64,000 nt of DNA from Myxococcales bacterium 68-20 (GCA_001899635.1 MKVQ01000023.1:223815-287814), one strand, 5' to 3'; shown: positions 1-9,388, counted from the stretch's first letter. Numbers and translations: made by a program. The notes: a model not told the origin generated them from the sequence alone.

Positions 1-1
1 C

Positions 2-754
2 AAGGAGAGGCAGGCCCTCCAGATCGAGCTCGACGGACTGGCCAAGGGGTACCGCGCCACCGAGGCCGAGGCGAAGGCGTGCAAGGACGCGATGTCCGCG
101 GCGTCGTGCGCCGACGTCTTCTCGGGCGTCCCGCCGGAGCCGTGCCGGCTCCCAGGTGAGTTCGCCGACGGCGCGCCGTGCACCGGCGACGGACAGTGCG
201 CATCGCTGGCGTGCTACGTCGCGGACGACGCCATCTGCGGAACGTGCGGGAGACGCGTCCCCGAGGGCGCCGACTGCAGCGCGGCCAAGTGTGAGCTCGG
301 TCTCGATTGCAACCGCGCCAAGAAGTGCGTCAAGCTCGGCGCCGAGGGAGCTCCATGCGGCGGGCCGAGCGATCCCGAATGCGAGATCCTCCTCCACTGC
401 GGCGAGGGCAAGTGCGTCCGCGGCATCCCGAAGGGCGAACGCTGCCAGCTCCACGACGGCGCGATCCCGTGCGACTCGTTCAAAGGGCTCGTCTGCGTCC
501 CCACCACCGGCGACGACGGCACGTGCGAGGAGTACGCCATCGTCGGCGTCGGGGAGGCTTGCAGGGTCGTCAGCATCGCTCCTCCCCGGTTCGCCTTCTG
601 CGAGAACTCCGACTGCGTGAGGGACAAGTGCGTCCCGCGCATCCCCGACGGCGAGATCTGCGTGTCCACCGAGTTGGGCGGGATCGCCTGCCAGCAGCCG
701 GCGCACTGCCGCGAAGGCAAGTGCGTGCTCCGCGATCCGAGCAAGTGCCAGTGA
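2..754 (+). CDS. Cys-rich secreted protein, 3' part (5' end outside window)
   Basis: The reading frame is open from base 2 with no stop upstream of the first internal ATG at 92, so the gene begins before the window; 250 residues are visible. It carries many short Cys loops of the type GxxCxxDxQCxSxxCY, ending in DPSKCQ. The Cys spacing and the end (DPSxCx) match the complete lipoprotein at 46874-47920, which has a lipobox and about 100 residues before the corresponding region; that paralogy is why I treat this copy as truncated by the window. Probably a surface lipoprotein like its paralogue. The role is unknown; such Cys-rich myxobacterial proteins are often mislabelled by low-complexity database matches. 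The next gene, an SDR, starts 124 bp downstream and is probably independent. Confidence 0.75.
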   Translation, partial: KERQALQIELDGLAKGYRATEAEAKACKDAMSAASCADVFSGVPPEPCRLPGEFADGAPCTGDGQCASLACYVADDAICGTCGRRVPEGADCSAAKCELGLDCNRAKKCVKLGAEGAPCGGPSDPECEILLHCGEGKCVRGIPKGERCQLHDGAIPCDSFKGLVCVPTTGDDGTCEEYAIVGVGEACRVVSIAPPRFAFCENSDCVRDKCVPRIPDGEICVSTELGGIACQQPAHCREGKCVLRDPSKCQ

Positions 755-878
755 GCCCGCGCAGCGCTGCGACCGGGCGCGGCCATCGGCCATCTGCAGA
801 GCTAGTCCCAATCGAAAGGCGCCGCGCGAAGGGAGCTCACGGGTAGCTGGTCCCGATTTCGCGCTATCTGTCCGGGCC

Positions 879-1652
879 ATGAACACCGTGAACGCCATGA
901 AGCTCGAAGGGCAGCGAGTCCTCGTGACCGGTGCGACGTCCGGCATCGGCCGTGCGTGCGCGATGCGCCTCCATCGCGAGGGCGCGACCGTGCTGCTCGC
1001 CGGCCGCCGCCAGGACCGCCTCGACGCGCTGGTGAAGGAGCTCGGCGCTCGCTGCCACACGGCCGCGCTCGACATTCGCGACCACGAGGCCGTCGAAGCG
1101 CTCGCCCGCGCCGAGACCACCGGCGAGATCGACGTGCTCGTCAATTCGGCCGGTCTCGCGCTCGGCCTCGATCCGGTCCATCAAGCTTCGCTCGACGACT
1201 GGGACACGATGATCGACACGAACTGCAAGGGCCTCGTCCACGCGACGCGCGCCTTCGTGCCGGGGATGATCGCGCGGGGACGCGGCCATGTCGTGCACAT
1301 CGGGTCGGTGGCCGGGACGTATCCCTACCCGGCCGGTCACGTCTACGGTGCAACCAAGGCGTTCGTTCACCAGTTCTCGCAGGCGATGAAGAGCGACCTC
1401 GCCGGCACCGGCGTGCGCGTCACCTGCGTGGAGCCAGGGATGGTCGAGACCGAGTTCTCGGTCGTCCGGTTCCAGGGCAACGAGGATCGCGCAAAGAAGG
1501 TCTACGGAGGGATGACGCCACTCTCGCCCGACGACATCGCCGACATCGTCCATTTCGCCGTCACGCGCCCGGCGCACGTGAACCTCAACGTCATCGAGGT
1601 CATGCCGTCCGCGCAGGGCTTTGGTCCCTTCTTGGTCAAGCGCAGCCCCTGA
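879..1652 (+). CDS. SDR-family NAD(P)-dependent oxidoreductase (YdfG-like)
   Basis: 257 residues, the usual size for a classical short-chain dehydrogenase. The Rossmann glycine motif TGATSGIG is at residues 17-24 and NSAG follows near residue 88. The catalytic triad is visible as Ser143, Tyr156 and Lys160 (YGATK). The C-terminal part (PSDIADIV-like helix, then HVNLNVIEVMP) is typical of the YdfG/serine 3-dehydrogenase branch, whose members reduce 3-hydroxy acid or malonic-semialdehyde-type substrates with NADP in the cytoplasm; the substrate here cannot be fixed. Starts at ATG 879, with a second Met at residue 7. It stands alone: 124 bp from the upstream gene and 175 bp before the downstream lipoprotein. 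No regulatory signal was recognised. Confidence 0.9.
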   Translation: MNTVNAMKLEGQRVLVTGATSGIGRACAMRLHREGATVLLAGRRQDRLDALVKELGARCHTAALDIRDHEAVEALARAETTGEIDVLVNSAGLALGLDPVHQASLDDWDTMIDTNCKGLVHATRAFVPGMIARGRGHVVHIGSVAGTYPYPAGHVYGATKAFVHQFSQAMKSDLAGTGVRVTCVEPGMVETEFSVVRFQGNEDRAKKVYGGMTPLSPDDIADIVHFAVTRPAHVNLNVIEVMPSAQGFGPFLVKRSP

Positions 1653-1827
1653 GTCGCCGGATCGATCACCGCTCCAGCGCTCGCTGGATGCGACGGAGCG
1701 CGAGACGGTAGCCGCGCCAAGCTCGCTGCCCTGCTCCTCAGATCGTCGCGTTCGGTCGTGCGTAGGAACTTCGCCCCGGGGGTCGTGTCCCTCGGAGGGC
1801 GTGGAACCGACGAACGAGGTCCGAGGC

Positions 1828-4137
1828 ATGGCCGCGACGCGAATCCTCACGATTGTCTCACCGCTCCTGCTCGGAGCACTCCTCGCCGCGAGCTGTGCGG
1901 CCCCTTCGTCCGGGCCCGCACCGCGAGGGGGTTCGGCACGCACCTCCGGCGGGCCGGCCGTACCCGGCGCGGAGCCGACGACGACACGACCGCCCCACAA
2001 GCCCCGGCCCGCATACCCAGAGCGGCGCCCGCAGCTCGGGATCACGACGCCGCTCAAGGGAGAGCCCAGCGTCGCCGCCCTCTCCGAGGCCCGGCTGGTG
2101 GCGTCGAGCTGCGAGAAGGCCTCGAACGAGGACGTCCAGGCGCGGCTCGCGGAGATGCGCGCGGCAGTCGACGAGTCGTTCAAGGAATGGCACGACGCAC
2201 AGCCCGGCTGCTGGGCTGAGATGCGGGAGGAGTATCGCTGGCGGAAGGGCCAGGGCGGCGATGTGTTCAGCGGCTCAGGGCTCGGCCTGTCGGGGTTCGG
2301 CGGCGGAGGCGGCGGTATCGGCCACGGCAGCGGCACCGTCGCACGCGCCCCCGCGCCGGTGCCGTCAGCCAAGCCCTCGGCGAACGCGGCCGCTCCGAGG
2401 CCGATGAAAAAGGATGAAGCCGCGAAGGCGCGCACCTCCTCCGGCACCAACAACCAGGTCACCGGCGTCGACGAGGCGGACATCGTCAAGACCGACGGCC
2501 GCTACGTCTACCTGGCGGCGAATGGCGCCCTCCGCATCGTCGAGGCGCTGAAGCCGCGCATCGTGTCGACGACGAAGCTCGCTGGGACGACACGAGAGCT
2601 GTTCGTCGAGGGCGATCGCGCCGTCGTCTACACGTCGAGCGGACCGGTCGGCCGTCGATGCACGTACGGCTACGACTGTGCGTTCGGGGGCGACGGCACG
2701 TCGACCAAGATTCACGTCCTCGACATCACGAACCGGGCCGAGCCGAAGGTCGTGCGGGAGATGGACCTGTCCGGCTCGCTCATCGCCGCACGCCGAATCG
2801 GGAACGCGGTCCACACCGTCGTCAGTGACGGTGATACGCAACAGGCGTACGAGACGTGGCCGGACGGGCTCGACATGTGCGGCACGGTCGAGTCGACCGT
2901 GCGCGCGAGATTCGCGAAGCTCAAGGCCGAAAACGAGAAGCAGATCCGAGCGAAGGCGATCTCGTTCCCGACGCTGACGGAGAAGGGAAAGGCGCAGCCG
3001 CTGTGCAGCGCACTGCTCCGCACGCCGATCCGCGACGGCAAGGCGTTCACCACGCTCGTCTCGTTCGATCTGAACGATGACACCGTCGCTCCGACGAGCG
3101 CGACGCTCCAGAGCCGCCCGGGCGCGGTCTTCGCGTCGGAGGGCGCGCTCTACGTCTCGGTCGTGCACCAGAAGCCGGGCGCCGGGCGCTGGTACTCGTA
3201 CTACGCGCCGAGCGTGAGCGAGGTCAGCGAGATCCACAAGTTCAAGATCGGCGCGAGCCCGCGCGACACACGCTACATCGGCAGCGGCACGGTCCCCGGG
3301 CACGTGCTGAACCAGTTCGCGATGGACGAGTGGTACGGCTACCTCCGCGTCGCGACGACCAAGGGGCGCGTCCCTGATCCGAAGGTCGAGAGCGCCGTGT
3401 CGATCCTCGCCGAGACACAGAGCGGCAACCTCACGCGCGTTGGAGCGGCGGAGAAGCTGGCGCCCGGCGAGGACATCCGCGCCGTCCGCTTCGACGACGA
3501 TCGCGGCTACGTCGTCACGTTCAAGAAGACCGACCCGCTCTTCGTGCTCGACCTCTTCGAGCCCGCGCGGCCGCAGGTCCTCGGCGAGCTCAAGATCCCG
3601 GGCTTCTCGACGTACATCCATCGCATCGACCCGGAGCACCTCCTGTCGATCGGTTTCGATGCGAACGACCACGGAGACTTCGCCTACTTCGACGGCGTCA
3701 TCCTCCAGCTCTTCGACGTGAAGAACCCCACCGATCCGAGGCTGGTGCACAAGGAGAAGATCGGGACGCGCGGCTCGAGCTCGGAGGCAGCGACCGATCA
3801 CCTGGCGTTCAACTACTTCGCCAGCGAGGGCCTGCTCGCCGTGCCAATGACGATCTGCGACGGAGGCGGTGACGGCAGGAACGGCGATCAGCTCGCCTTC
3901 AGCGGCCTGCTCGTCTACGACGTCGACATCGAGCGCGGCTTCACCCGCCTCGGCGGGGTCGACCACGGCACGAAGGGCGTGAGCTGCAGCACCTGGTGGT
4001 CGAACGCCAACTCCGCGGTGAAGCGGAGCGTGTTCCTCGATGATCTCGTGTACTCGATCGCCACCGATCGCGTGAAGGTGCAACGGATGAACCGACTGGG
4101 GGTCGACGTCGCGGACCTCTCCCTGATCGAGCGCTGA
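1828..4137 (+). CDS. Secreted lipoprotein with C-terminal beta-propeller domain
   Basis: 769 residues from ATG 1828; this start puts a clean signal peptide (LLLGALLAASC, lipobox Cys near residue 22) at the N-terminus, whereas the frame is open further upstream without one. After a Pro/Arg-rich and Gly-rich linker, the stretch TGVDEADIVKTDGRYVY near residues 210-230 is the hallmark of the secreted beta-propeller family (Pfam Beta_propel, distantly WD40-like). The rest of the protein, to the C-terminus, is propeller. Probably an outer-membrane-anchored or periplasmic protein; members of the family have no established biochemical role. Convergent with the small lipoprotein gene at 4166, with only 28 bp between stops. 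Confidence 0.85.
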   Translation: MAATRILTIVSPLLLGALLAASCAAPSSGPAPRGGSARTSGGPAVPGAEPTTTRPPHKPRPAYPERRPQLGITTPLKGEPSVAALSEARLVASSCEKASNEDVQARLAEMRAAVDESFKEWHDAQPGCWAEMREEYRWRKGQGGDVFSGSGLGLSGFGGGGGGIGHGSGTVARAPAPVPSAKPSANAAAPRPMKKDEAAKARTSSGTNNQVTGVDEADIVKTDGRYVYLAANGALRIVEALKPRIVSTTKLAGTTRELFVEGDRAVVYTSSGPVGRRCTYGYDCAFGGDGTSTKIHVLDITNRAEPKVVREMDLSGSLIAARRIGNAVHTVVSDGDTQQAYETWPDGLDMCGTVESTVRARFAKLKAENEKQIRAKAISFPTLTEKGKAQPLCSALLRTPIRDGKAFTTLVSFDLNDDTVAPTSATLQSRPGAVFASEGALYVSVVHQKPGAGRWYSYYAPSVSEVSEIHKFKIGASPRDTRYIGSGTVPGHVLNQFAMDEWYGYLRVATTKGRVPDPKVESAVSILAETQSGNLTRVGAAEKLAPGEDIRAVRFDDDRGYVVTFKKTDPLFVLDLFEPARPQVLGELKIPGFSTYIHRIDPEHLLSIGFDANDHGDFAYFDGVILQLFDVKNPTDPRLVHKEKIGTRGSSSEAATDHLAFNYFASEGLLAVPMTICDGGGDGRNGDQLAFSGLLVYDVDIERGFTRLGGVDHGTKGVSCSTWWSNANSAVKRSVFLDDLVYSIATDRVKVQRMNRLGVDVADLSLIER

Positions 4138-4165
4138 TGCGAGCGAGCGCGCGATCGTCCCGCCG

Positions 4166-4597
4166 TCAACGGCAGCGATCGTCGCGCCCCGGCTGCACCA
4201 GGCAGGCTCCGCGCGCGCAGCGTACGAGCACGGTGTGCTCACCGCTCGCGGCGCAGCGATAGAGCACGTCGGGATCGCCATCGAGCTTGTCGCCGCCGCA
4301 GTACGAGCCTCCGGCGACGCAGGGCATCGGCGCTTTGCATGCCGCGTCCGTCGTCCGGCTCGCCGGGTCGGCGCAGCCGCCGCCACACTTCACGACGCGG
4401 GTGAAGCCGCCATCCTCGCAGCGCTCGAGCGTGAGACCGTCGCTCCCGCATACGAGCCTGCCTTCGGAGCACCCCGCCTCGACCGGTGCGTCGGTACCGG
4501 CATCGGCCGACTCGACGAAGGTGAAGTCGTAGCAGCCGAGCGCGGCGACGGAGACGAGCATGACGCCCGCGGGAGGTGTCGAACGTCTCGCCGCCAT
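4166..4597 (-). CDS. Small Cys-rich lipoprotein
   Basis: 143 residues starting at ATG 4597 (MAARRSTPP). A hydrophobic segment ends in SVAALGC, a good lipobox, so the mature protein starts near residue 21. The mature part has about 12 Cys residues in short loops (CGGGCADP, YRCAASGEH, VRCARGAC), suggesting a disulfide-stabilised extracytoplasmic domain. The frame extends upstream of 4597, but a longer N-terminus would bury the signal peptide. It is divergent from the FHA/sigma-54 activator gene (start 4684), with 86 bp between starts that must hold both promoters. No family is recognised; the function is unknown. Confidence 0.65.
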   Translation of the reverse strand: MAARRSTPPAGVMLVSVAALGCYDFTFVESADAGTDAPVEAGCSEGRLVCGSDGLTLERCEDGGFTRVVKCGGGCADPASRTTDAACKAPMPCVAGGSYCGGDKLDGDPDVLYRCAASGEHTVLVRCARGACLVQPGRDDRCR

Positions 4598-4683
4598 CGG
4601 TCGGCATCCTGCTGCACGCGCCGCCCTCGGGCAAGCTCGAGGTGCGTCTCGTCTCATCGCGAGATGCTACTGTCCGAGGCTCG

Positions 4684-6018
4684 ATGCCCGACGCCGGCCC
4701 GAAGACTCGTACCGTCGCGACCCACGGGGTGGTGGTGCCGCCGCTCCCCATTCGCATTCGCGTCGTCCGCGCGGCGAGGGCTGGGGCGCCGCTGCCGTCG
4801 TTCGAGCTGACCTCGGGGACGGCGTCCATCGGCGCGGCGTCGACGTGCGATCTGGTCCTCGACGACGCTGCCGTCTCGCGCCGCCATCTCGCGATCGAGC
4901 TCGTGCCCGAGGGCGTGCTCGTGCGCGATCTCGGAAGTCGGAACGGCACGTTCTACCTCTCCCAGCGCATCGAGCGGATGATCGCCTCGCCGGGCGTCGT
5001 CCTCGAGATCGGTGGCACCTCCGTTGCGATCGAGCTCGCGCCCGACGCCGTCTCCGGTGACGAGCCGCTCCGACTGGGCGGGTTCCGCGGAATGATCGGC
5101 GCATCGGCAGCGATGCGGACGCTGTTCGGGAAGATCGCGCGCCTCGACGGCTCGCTCCTGCCCCTCCTCGTCCTCGGCGAGACGGGCGTGGGCAAGGAGC
5201 TCGTCGCACGGGCACTGCACGAGGGCTCACGCGTCGCCGAGGGGCCGTTCGTCGCCATCAACTGCGGAGCGATCGCGCGCGAGCTCGTGGCGAGCACGCT
5301 ATTCGGTCATCGCAAGGGCGCGTTCACCGGTGCGACCGACACACGCCGCGGTGCGTTCGGCGCGGCCGACGGTGGCACGCTGTTCCTCGACGAGATCGGC
5401 GAGCTACCGCTCGACGTTCAGCCCATGCTCCTCCGCGCGCTCGAGACGGGAGAGGTGACGGCGCTCGGCGAGGACGTCGCGCGGAAGGTCTCCGTGCGCG
5501 TCATCGCCGCGACCCATCGTGACCTCCCTGCCGAAGCGCGCCGTGGCAACTTCCGCGAGGACCTCTACTACCGCATCGGCGCGCTCACGCTCCGGGTGCC
5601 ACCGCTGCGCGACCGCGCCGACGACATCCCGCTGCTCGCCGAGGCGATCGCCCGACAGGAAGGCGCGCCCGGGTTGCCGGCCGACGTGCTCGCCGCGCTC
5701 GGACGGCAAACCTACCCCGGAAACGTGCGCGAGCTCCGCAACGCCGTCCGGGCCTACGTCGCGCTCGGCGAGCTCGGCGACGCCATTGCCTCGGATGCGC
5801 CGCTCGACGGTGACGGAATCGACGCGGCGCTCGCGAGCGTGGTGCGTCTCGACCGACCGTTCCTCGAGCAGCGCGACGAGATCGCGAAGCGCTTCACGGC
5901 GATCTACGTCGAACGCCTGCTCCAGGAGGCAGGCGGAAACCAGACGGTAGCCGCGAAGATCGCCGGACTCGACCGCACCTACCTCGGCCGGCTGCTCGCG
6001 AAGCTCGGACATCGCTGA
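4684..6018 (+). CDS. FHA-domain sigma-54-dependent transcriptional activator
   Basis: 444 residues. An N-terminal FHA domain (roughly residues 30-110) has the phosphothreonine-binding signatures GAASTCDLVL, SRRH and GSRNGTF. The AAA+ sigma-54 activator core follows, with Walker A GETGVGKE near residue 165, GAFTGA near 212 for contact with sigma-54, and LFLDEIGEL (Walker B). A short Fis-type HTH closes the protein (GNQTVAAKIAGLDRTYL). FHA in place of a receiver domain is a myxobacterial hallmark and implies control by a Ser/Thr kinase; a candidate kinase lies 1 kb downstream at 7031, although partnership is inference. ATG 4684 (MPDAGPKT) is preferred over upstream in-frame ATG 4576, which would overlap the divergent lipoprotein start. 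Confidence 0.93.
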   Translation: MPDAGPKTRTVATHGVVVPPLPIRIRVVRAARAGAPLPSFELTSGTASIGAASTCDLVLDDAAVSRRHLAIELVPEGVLVRDLGSRNGTFYLSQRIERMIASPGVVLEIGGTSVAIELAPDAVSGDEPLRLGGFRGMIGASAAMRTLFGKIARLDGSLLPLLVLGETGVGKELVARALHEGSRVAEGPFVAINCGAIARELVASTLFGHRKGAFTGATDTRRGAFGAADGGTLFLDEIGELPLDVQPMLLRALETGEVTALGEDVARKVSVRVIAATHRDLPAEARRGNFREDLYYRIGALTLRVPPLRDRADDIPLLAEAIARQEGAPGLPADVLAALGRQTYPGNVRELRNAVRAYVALGELGDAIASDAPLDGDGIDAALASVVRLDRPFLEQRDEIAKRFTAIYVERLLQEAGGNQTVAAKIAGLDRTYLGRLLAKLGHR

Positions 6019-6089
6019 CGGGCGGCGCGTCCGCTTCGCACGCGAGGCAACGGCCGGAACGCGACTGGGGCGCGTCGCACGACCTTGGT

Positions 6090-7034
6090 ATGCTCGTCAC
6101 GGTGTCGTGTCGCCCGCTCGCCCGTTCGCTCGTCGGGATGGTGCTGCTCCTCGTGGGCACATCGGCTGCCGACGCCCGCGCGGCCGACGGTAAGGATGAC
6201 GTCACCGAGGCGCGCGCGGACTACGACGCGGCGGCCGCGGCCTACGACCGGAAGGACTACGCCACCGCGGCGGAACGCTTCGCGCGCGCCGACGAGCGCG
6301 TACCGAACCCGCGTGCGCTGCAGCTCGCGATGGCCGCCGCGCTGCAAGGCTCGGATCCGGCGCTCGCGATGAACCTCGTCGAGCGCAGCGAGGCCCGCGA
6401 ACGAGGATCTTTGACGACCGTCGCCGAGCTCGCGCGAAAGCTGCGTGAGCGCTTCGAGAACAGCGCGGCGCGTATCCGACTCGTATGCACCGCGACGTGC
6501 TCGGCGACGCTCGACGGCGTGACGATGCCGGCGGTCCCGCGCTGGGTCGCGCCCGGTCGTCACGTGGTCGCGTTCGACGCTACCGATGGCTCTCACGTCC
6601 AGCTCGCGCTCGAGCTCGCACCTGGACAGACGATCGACGTGCCCGTCGACTCCCCCGATACTGCGCGCACGTTCGACACGAGACGTGCCCCTCCGCAGGC
6701 GGCGGCGCCCGAGCGTCGGGGGATCGCCCCGGCGTTCTTCTGGGCGACGGCCGGTGCGACCGTCGCTTCCGCGGGCGTCGCCACGGTGTTCAGCGTCGTC
6801 CTCGAGCAACGGCACGATGCCTTCGTTCAGCGTCCCTCTGCCGAGACGGCCGCGGCGGGAGAGAGCGCACAGGCGCGCGTGCGCGTCGCGTGGACGGTGA
6901 CCGGTGCGCTCGCGGTGACGACCGGTGTGCTCGCATTGTTCACGGACTTCGGCGGCGCGCGCACGACGGGCGATCGTGGACCACGCGTTGCGTTCGGCCC
7001 CGGCGGTATCTCGTTCGCGGGACATTTCGAGTGA
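6090..7034 (+). CDS. TPR-like exported/membrane protein coupled to the kinase
   Basis: 314 residues with an N-terminal signal sequence (SLVGMVLLLVGTSAADARA). A TPR-like helical segment (residues about 40-110, YDRKDYATAAERFARAD) is followed by a beta-rich PEGA-like segment with a Cys pair (CTATCSATLDG). Two hydrophobic helices come near residues 215-235 and 270-290 (FFWATAGATVASAGVATVF). This architecture is common in Myxococcota next to Ser/Thr kinase genes. Its stop overlaps the GTG start of the kinase (GTGA at 7031-7034), so the two are almost certainly translationally coupled. It may be a periplasmic sensing or scaffolding partner of the kinase; that role is inferred from position only. 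Confidence 0.75.
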   Translation: MLVTVSCRPLARSLVGMVLLLVGTSAADARAADGKDDVTEARADYDAAAAAYDRKDYATAAERFARADERVPNPRALQLAMAAALQGSDPALAMNLVERSEARERGSLTTVAELARKLRERFENSAARIRLVCTATCSATLDGVTMPAVPRWVAPGRHVVAFDATDGSHVQLALELAPGQTIDVPVDSPDTARTFDTRRAPPQAAAPERRGIAPAFFWATAGATVASAGVATVFSVVLEQRHDAFVQRPSAETAAAGESAQARVRVAWTVTGALAVTTGVLALFTDFGGARTTGDRGPRVAFGPGGISFAGHFE

Positions 7035-8458
7035 ACGCGCCCGTCTCGAGCACGAAGTACGAGACCCTCGCGATCATCGGACAGGGCGGGATGGCGACCG
7101 TCGCCCTCGGGCGCATGCGCGGGGCGGCCGGCTTCTCCCGACTCGTCGCGATCAAGCGTGCACACGTGCATCTGCACGACGAGGCCGCGAGCATCCAGCA
7201 CGAGGCCGCGATCGTCGCACGCCTGCATCACCCGAACATCGTGCGCGTGCTCGACGTGGTCGAGGAGGGAGCCGAGCTCGTCCTCCTCCTCGACTACGTC
7301 GAAGGCGGCTCGCTGTCGGATCTCGTGCAACGTGTGGCCAACGTCGGGCTCGAGGCGCGGACGCGCACGCGCGCGTTCGTGCGTATCCTCGTCGACGTCG
7401 CGGCCGGCCTCGATGCGGCTCACCGCGTGACCGACGACGAGGGACGGAAGCTCGGGCTCGTGCATCGAGACGTCTCCCCGAGCAACGTCCTCGTCGGAAT
7501 CGACGGCATCGCGCGACTCACCGACTTCGGGATCGCGAAGGCGCTCGAGGCGGCGCACGATCGGACCGCTACCGGCCGCCTGAAGGGCAAGATCGCATAC
7601 ATGGCGCCGGAGTACGTCGAGTCACATCGTGCGGACGCGTACAGCGATCAGTTCTCGCTCGGCATCGTCGCATGGGAGGCGCTCGCCGGGACCCGCCTCT
7701 TCCGCGGCCCGACGGAGATCGAGACGCTCAAGCGCGTCGCCGCCGCGCGCATCCCGAGCCTCTCCGAGGCACGCCCCGAGCTCGCGCCGCTCGAGCCCGT
7801 GATCCTGCGAGCGCTCGCGCGCCTGCCGAGCGATCGGCACGCGAGCGCACAGGACTTCGGCGCCGCTCTCGAGGCGGCGGCGCGCAAGGCGGATCTCCTC
7901 GCGCCCCACGCAGAGGTCGCGCGGCTCGTCGAGACGTTGCTCGGCGACGAGATCGAGCGCCGTCGTGCGGCCGCACGCGGTGCCGGGAAGCCGAGCGCGA
8001 GCGTCGACGTACCGGCGGCGGCGCGTGACCTGATCCCGACCGGCTCGCTCGGCGCCCCACCTCGTGACGACCGCTCCGGCACGGAGACGGATCCGACCGT
8101 CGTCTCGATGCCCCACAGCAGGCCGATCCGACGCTCGCTGATCGGTGCGGCGATCGCGTTCGCGGCACTGCTCGCCGTCATCGTGGGCGTCCTCCGCCTT
8201 CGCGGAGCGGACGACGCCCCCGGGTCCTCCGCCGGATCCTCCTCCGCCGACGCGCCGCCGACCGAGGACGTCCCACCCGCGACCGAGCCCGTCTCGGAGA
8301 GTGCGAGCGAGCCGGGAGCGACCGAGCCGAGCACCCCCGAGCCGGCGGCGAGCGCGCCGGCGCCTGGTCCACGCCGGAGACCGCGAAAGCCCCGGGCTCC
8401 CGCGCCGTCGTCGTCACTCGTCCCGAACAAGGCGCCGCCGAACCCTTACCTGCGCTGA
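7031..8458 (+). CDS. Membrane-anchored Ser/Thr protein kinase (Pkn2/Hanks type)
   Basis: 475 residues. The kinase domain occupies about residues 10-280: Gly-rich loop GQGGMATVALG at 17-27, Lys42 in VAIK, catalytic HRD at 145-147 (HRDVSPSN) and DFG at 165-167. A transmembrane helix (about residues 370-392) separates it from a Pro/Glu/Ser-rich tail of about 80 residues that should be extracytoplasmic. GTG 7031 is used because it overlaps the upstream stop and places the Gly-rich loop at the usual distance from the N-terminus; the frame is open for 546 bp further upstream, but that stretch is antisense-like sequence of the preceding gene. Two tandem hairpins follow the stop. A link to the FHA activator at 4684 is plausible. 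Confidence 0.93.
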   Translation: MNAPVSSTKYETLAIIGQGGMATVALGRMRGAAGFSRLVAIKRAHVHLHDEAASIQHEAAIVARLHHPNIVRVLDVVEEGAELVLLLDYVEGGSLSDLVQRVANVGLEARTRTRAFVRILVDVAAGLDAAHRVTDDEGRKLGLVHRDVSPSNVLVGIDGIARLTDFGIAKALEAAHDRTATGRLKGKIAYMAPEYVESHRADAYSDQFSLGIVAWEALAGTRLFRGPTEIETLKRVAAARIPSLSEARPELAPLEPVILRALARLPSDRHASAQDFGAALEAAARKADLLAPHAEVARLVETLLGDEIERRRAAARGAGKPSASVDVPAAARDLIPTGSLGAPPRDDRSGTETDPTVVSMPHSRPIRRSLIGAAIAFAALLAVIVGVLRLRGADDAPGSSAGSSSADAPPTEDVPPATEPVSESASEPGATEPSTPEPAASAPAPGPRRRPRKPRAPAPSSSLVPNKAPPNPYLR

Positions 8459-8512
8459 GCCACCCGCCGGGTACGCTCACCGCGGAATCGTGCGGGACAG
8501 GCGGACGTCGCG

Positions 8513-8552
8513 AGCGGCTTCGCAGCCGCTATCGAGCGGCCACACGGCCGCT
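8513..8552 (+). terminator. Tandem hairpins after the kinase gene
   Basis: Two adjacent GC-rich hairpins: AGCGGC/GCCGCT (8513-8518 with 8525-8530) and AGCGGCC/GGCCGCT (8535-8541 with 8546-8552, loop ACAC). They lie 55 bp past the kinase stop and before the next start at 8651. There is no U-tract, so a rho-independent terminator is only probable. Confidence 0.5.
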
Positions 8553-8650
8553 GCCGGTTCCACGAAGAGCAGGCATTGCCGCCGTGACCGCTGATGCGGA
8601 GCGTTCGTGGCCAACCCCGCCGGTGGCACCAGCCATGCTTGAGAGAGCGC

Positions 8651-9349
8651 ATGGAAACGCGCCGCCTTCGCCTAGGCCTCTCGTTGATCTTCTCCGCCGC
8701 GATCGTCTCCGCGTTCGGCCTCACGGGGTGCAGCACGAACGCGAACGACGAGCATGCCATCGTCGATGGCGACGACTCCCACGGCGATCTCGATCCGACG
8801 CTCGAGACACCGAACGACGACCCGAACCTCGATGGCGAGGAAGGACTCGAACCGGCGGAAGAGGCAGCCGTCGAGCACGACGAAGCCTCTGAGGGGGAAG
8901 CCATCGAGGAGATCGACATCACCGAGCTCGACGAGGGCGCGTTGAAGCCTCTCGCCGCAACGAGGGTCGCTTCGCCGGTGCCTGGTCGCGGCGTCACCTA
9001 CCCGTACGGCGTCAGGAATCCACGTTATGCCGCCGGCTTCCACACCGGTCAGGACCATGCAGCGCCCACCGGCACGGCCGTGGTCGCGGTCCGGAACGGC
9101 AGGATCCGCTGGTCGAACGACAACGGCGGCGCCTACGGAAAGTGGATCGGTCTCGATGCCGACAACGGGCGCACGTACGTGTACTGCCACCTCTCCTCGC
9201 GCCGCTACAAGGCTGGCACGACGGTCAAGGCGGGCCAGCGCATCGGCCGTGTCGGCGCGACCGGGCGCGTGACCGGTCCGCACCTCCACTTCGAGGACCA
9301 CCCGAAGGGCCCGTTCCGCTACGCGCAGGTCCGCAAGCCGAAGTGGTGA
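8651..9349 (+). CDS. M23-family peptidase lipoprotein (copy 1)
   Basis: 232 residues from ATG 8651 (METRRLRLG). The signal sequence ends at the lipobox FGLTGC. An acidic linker rich in Asp/Glu (residues about 25-95) leads to a C-terminal M23 (LytM/lysostaphin-like) domain: HTGQDHAAPTGT supplies the first His and Asp zinc ligands and GPHLHFED the HxH motif. M23 enzymes cut peptide cross-links in peptidoglycan; some homologues are non-catalytic activators, but all metal ligands appear present here. It is followed 39 bp later by a close tandem paralogue. The acidic linker resembles the spacers of other myxobacterial outer-membrane lipoproteins. Confidence 0.88.
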   Translation: METRRLRLGLSLIFSAAIVSAFGLTGCSTNANDEHAIVDGDDSHGDLDPTLETPNDDPNLDGEEGLEPAEEAAVEHDEASEGEAIEEIDITELDEGALKPLAATRVASPVPGRGVTYPYGVRNPRYAAGFHTGQDHAAPTGTAVVAVRNGRIRWSNDNGGAYGKWIGLDADNGRTYVYCHLSSRRYKAGTTVKAGQRIGRVGATGRVTGPHLHFEDHPKGPFRYAQVRKPKW

Positions 9350-9388
9350 GCGATCACGCAACCTGCCCAACGCTACTGGTACCGCGCA

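Noticed and set aside
864-2489. Long minus-strand open frame of 541 codons antisense to the SDR and the propeller lipoprotein gene
   Set aside because: It has no domain signature and an Arg/Gly-rich composition typical of shadow frames in GC-rich DNA; the plus-strand genes carry clear motifs.
2365-4386. Minus-strand frame of 673 codons opposite the beta-propeller lipoprotein
   Set aside because: Mirror of a real gene; composition (Arg, Val, Glu, His-rich) and lack of motifs fit a shadow.
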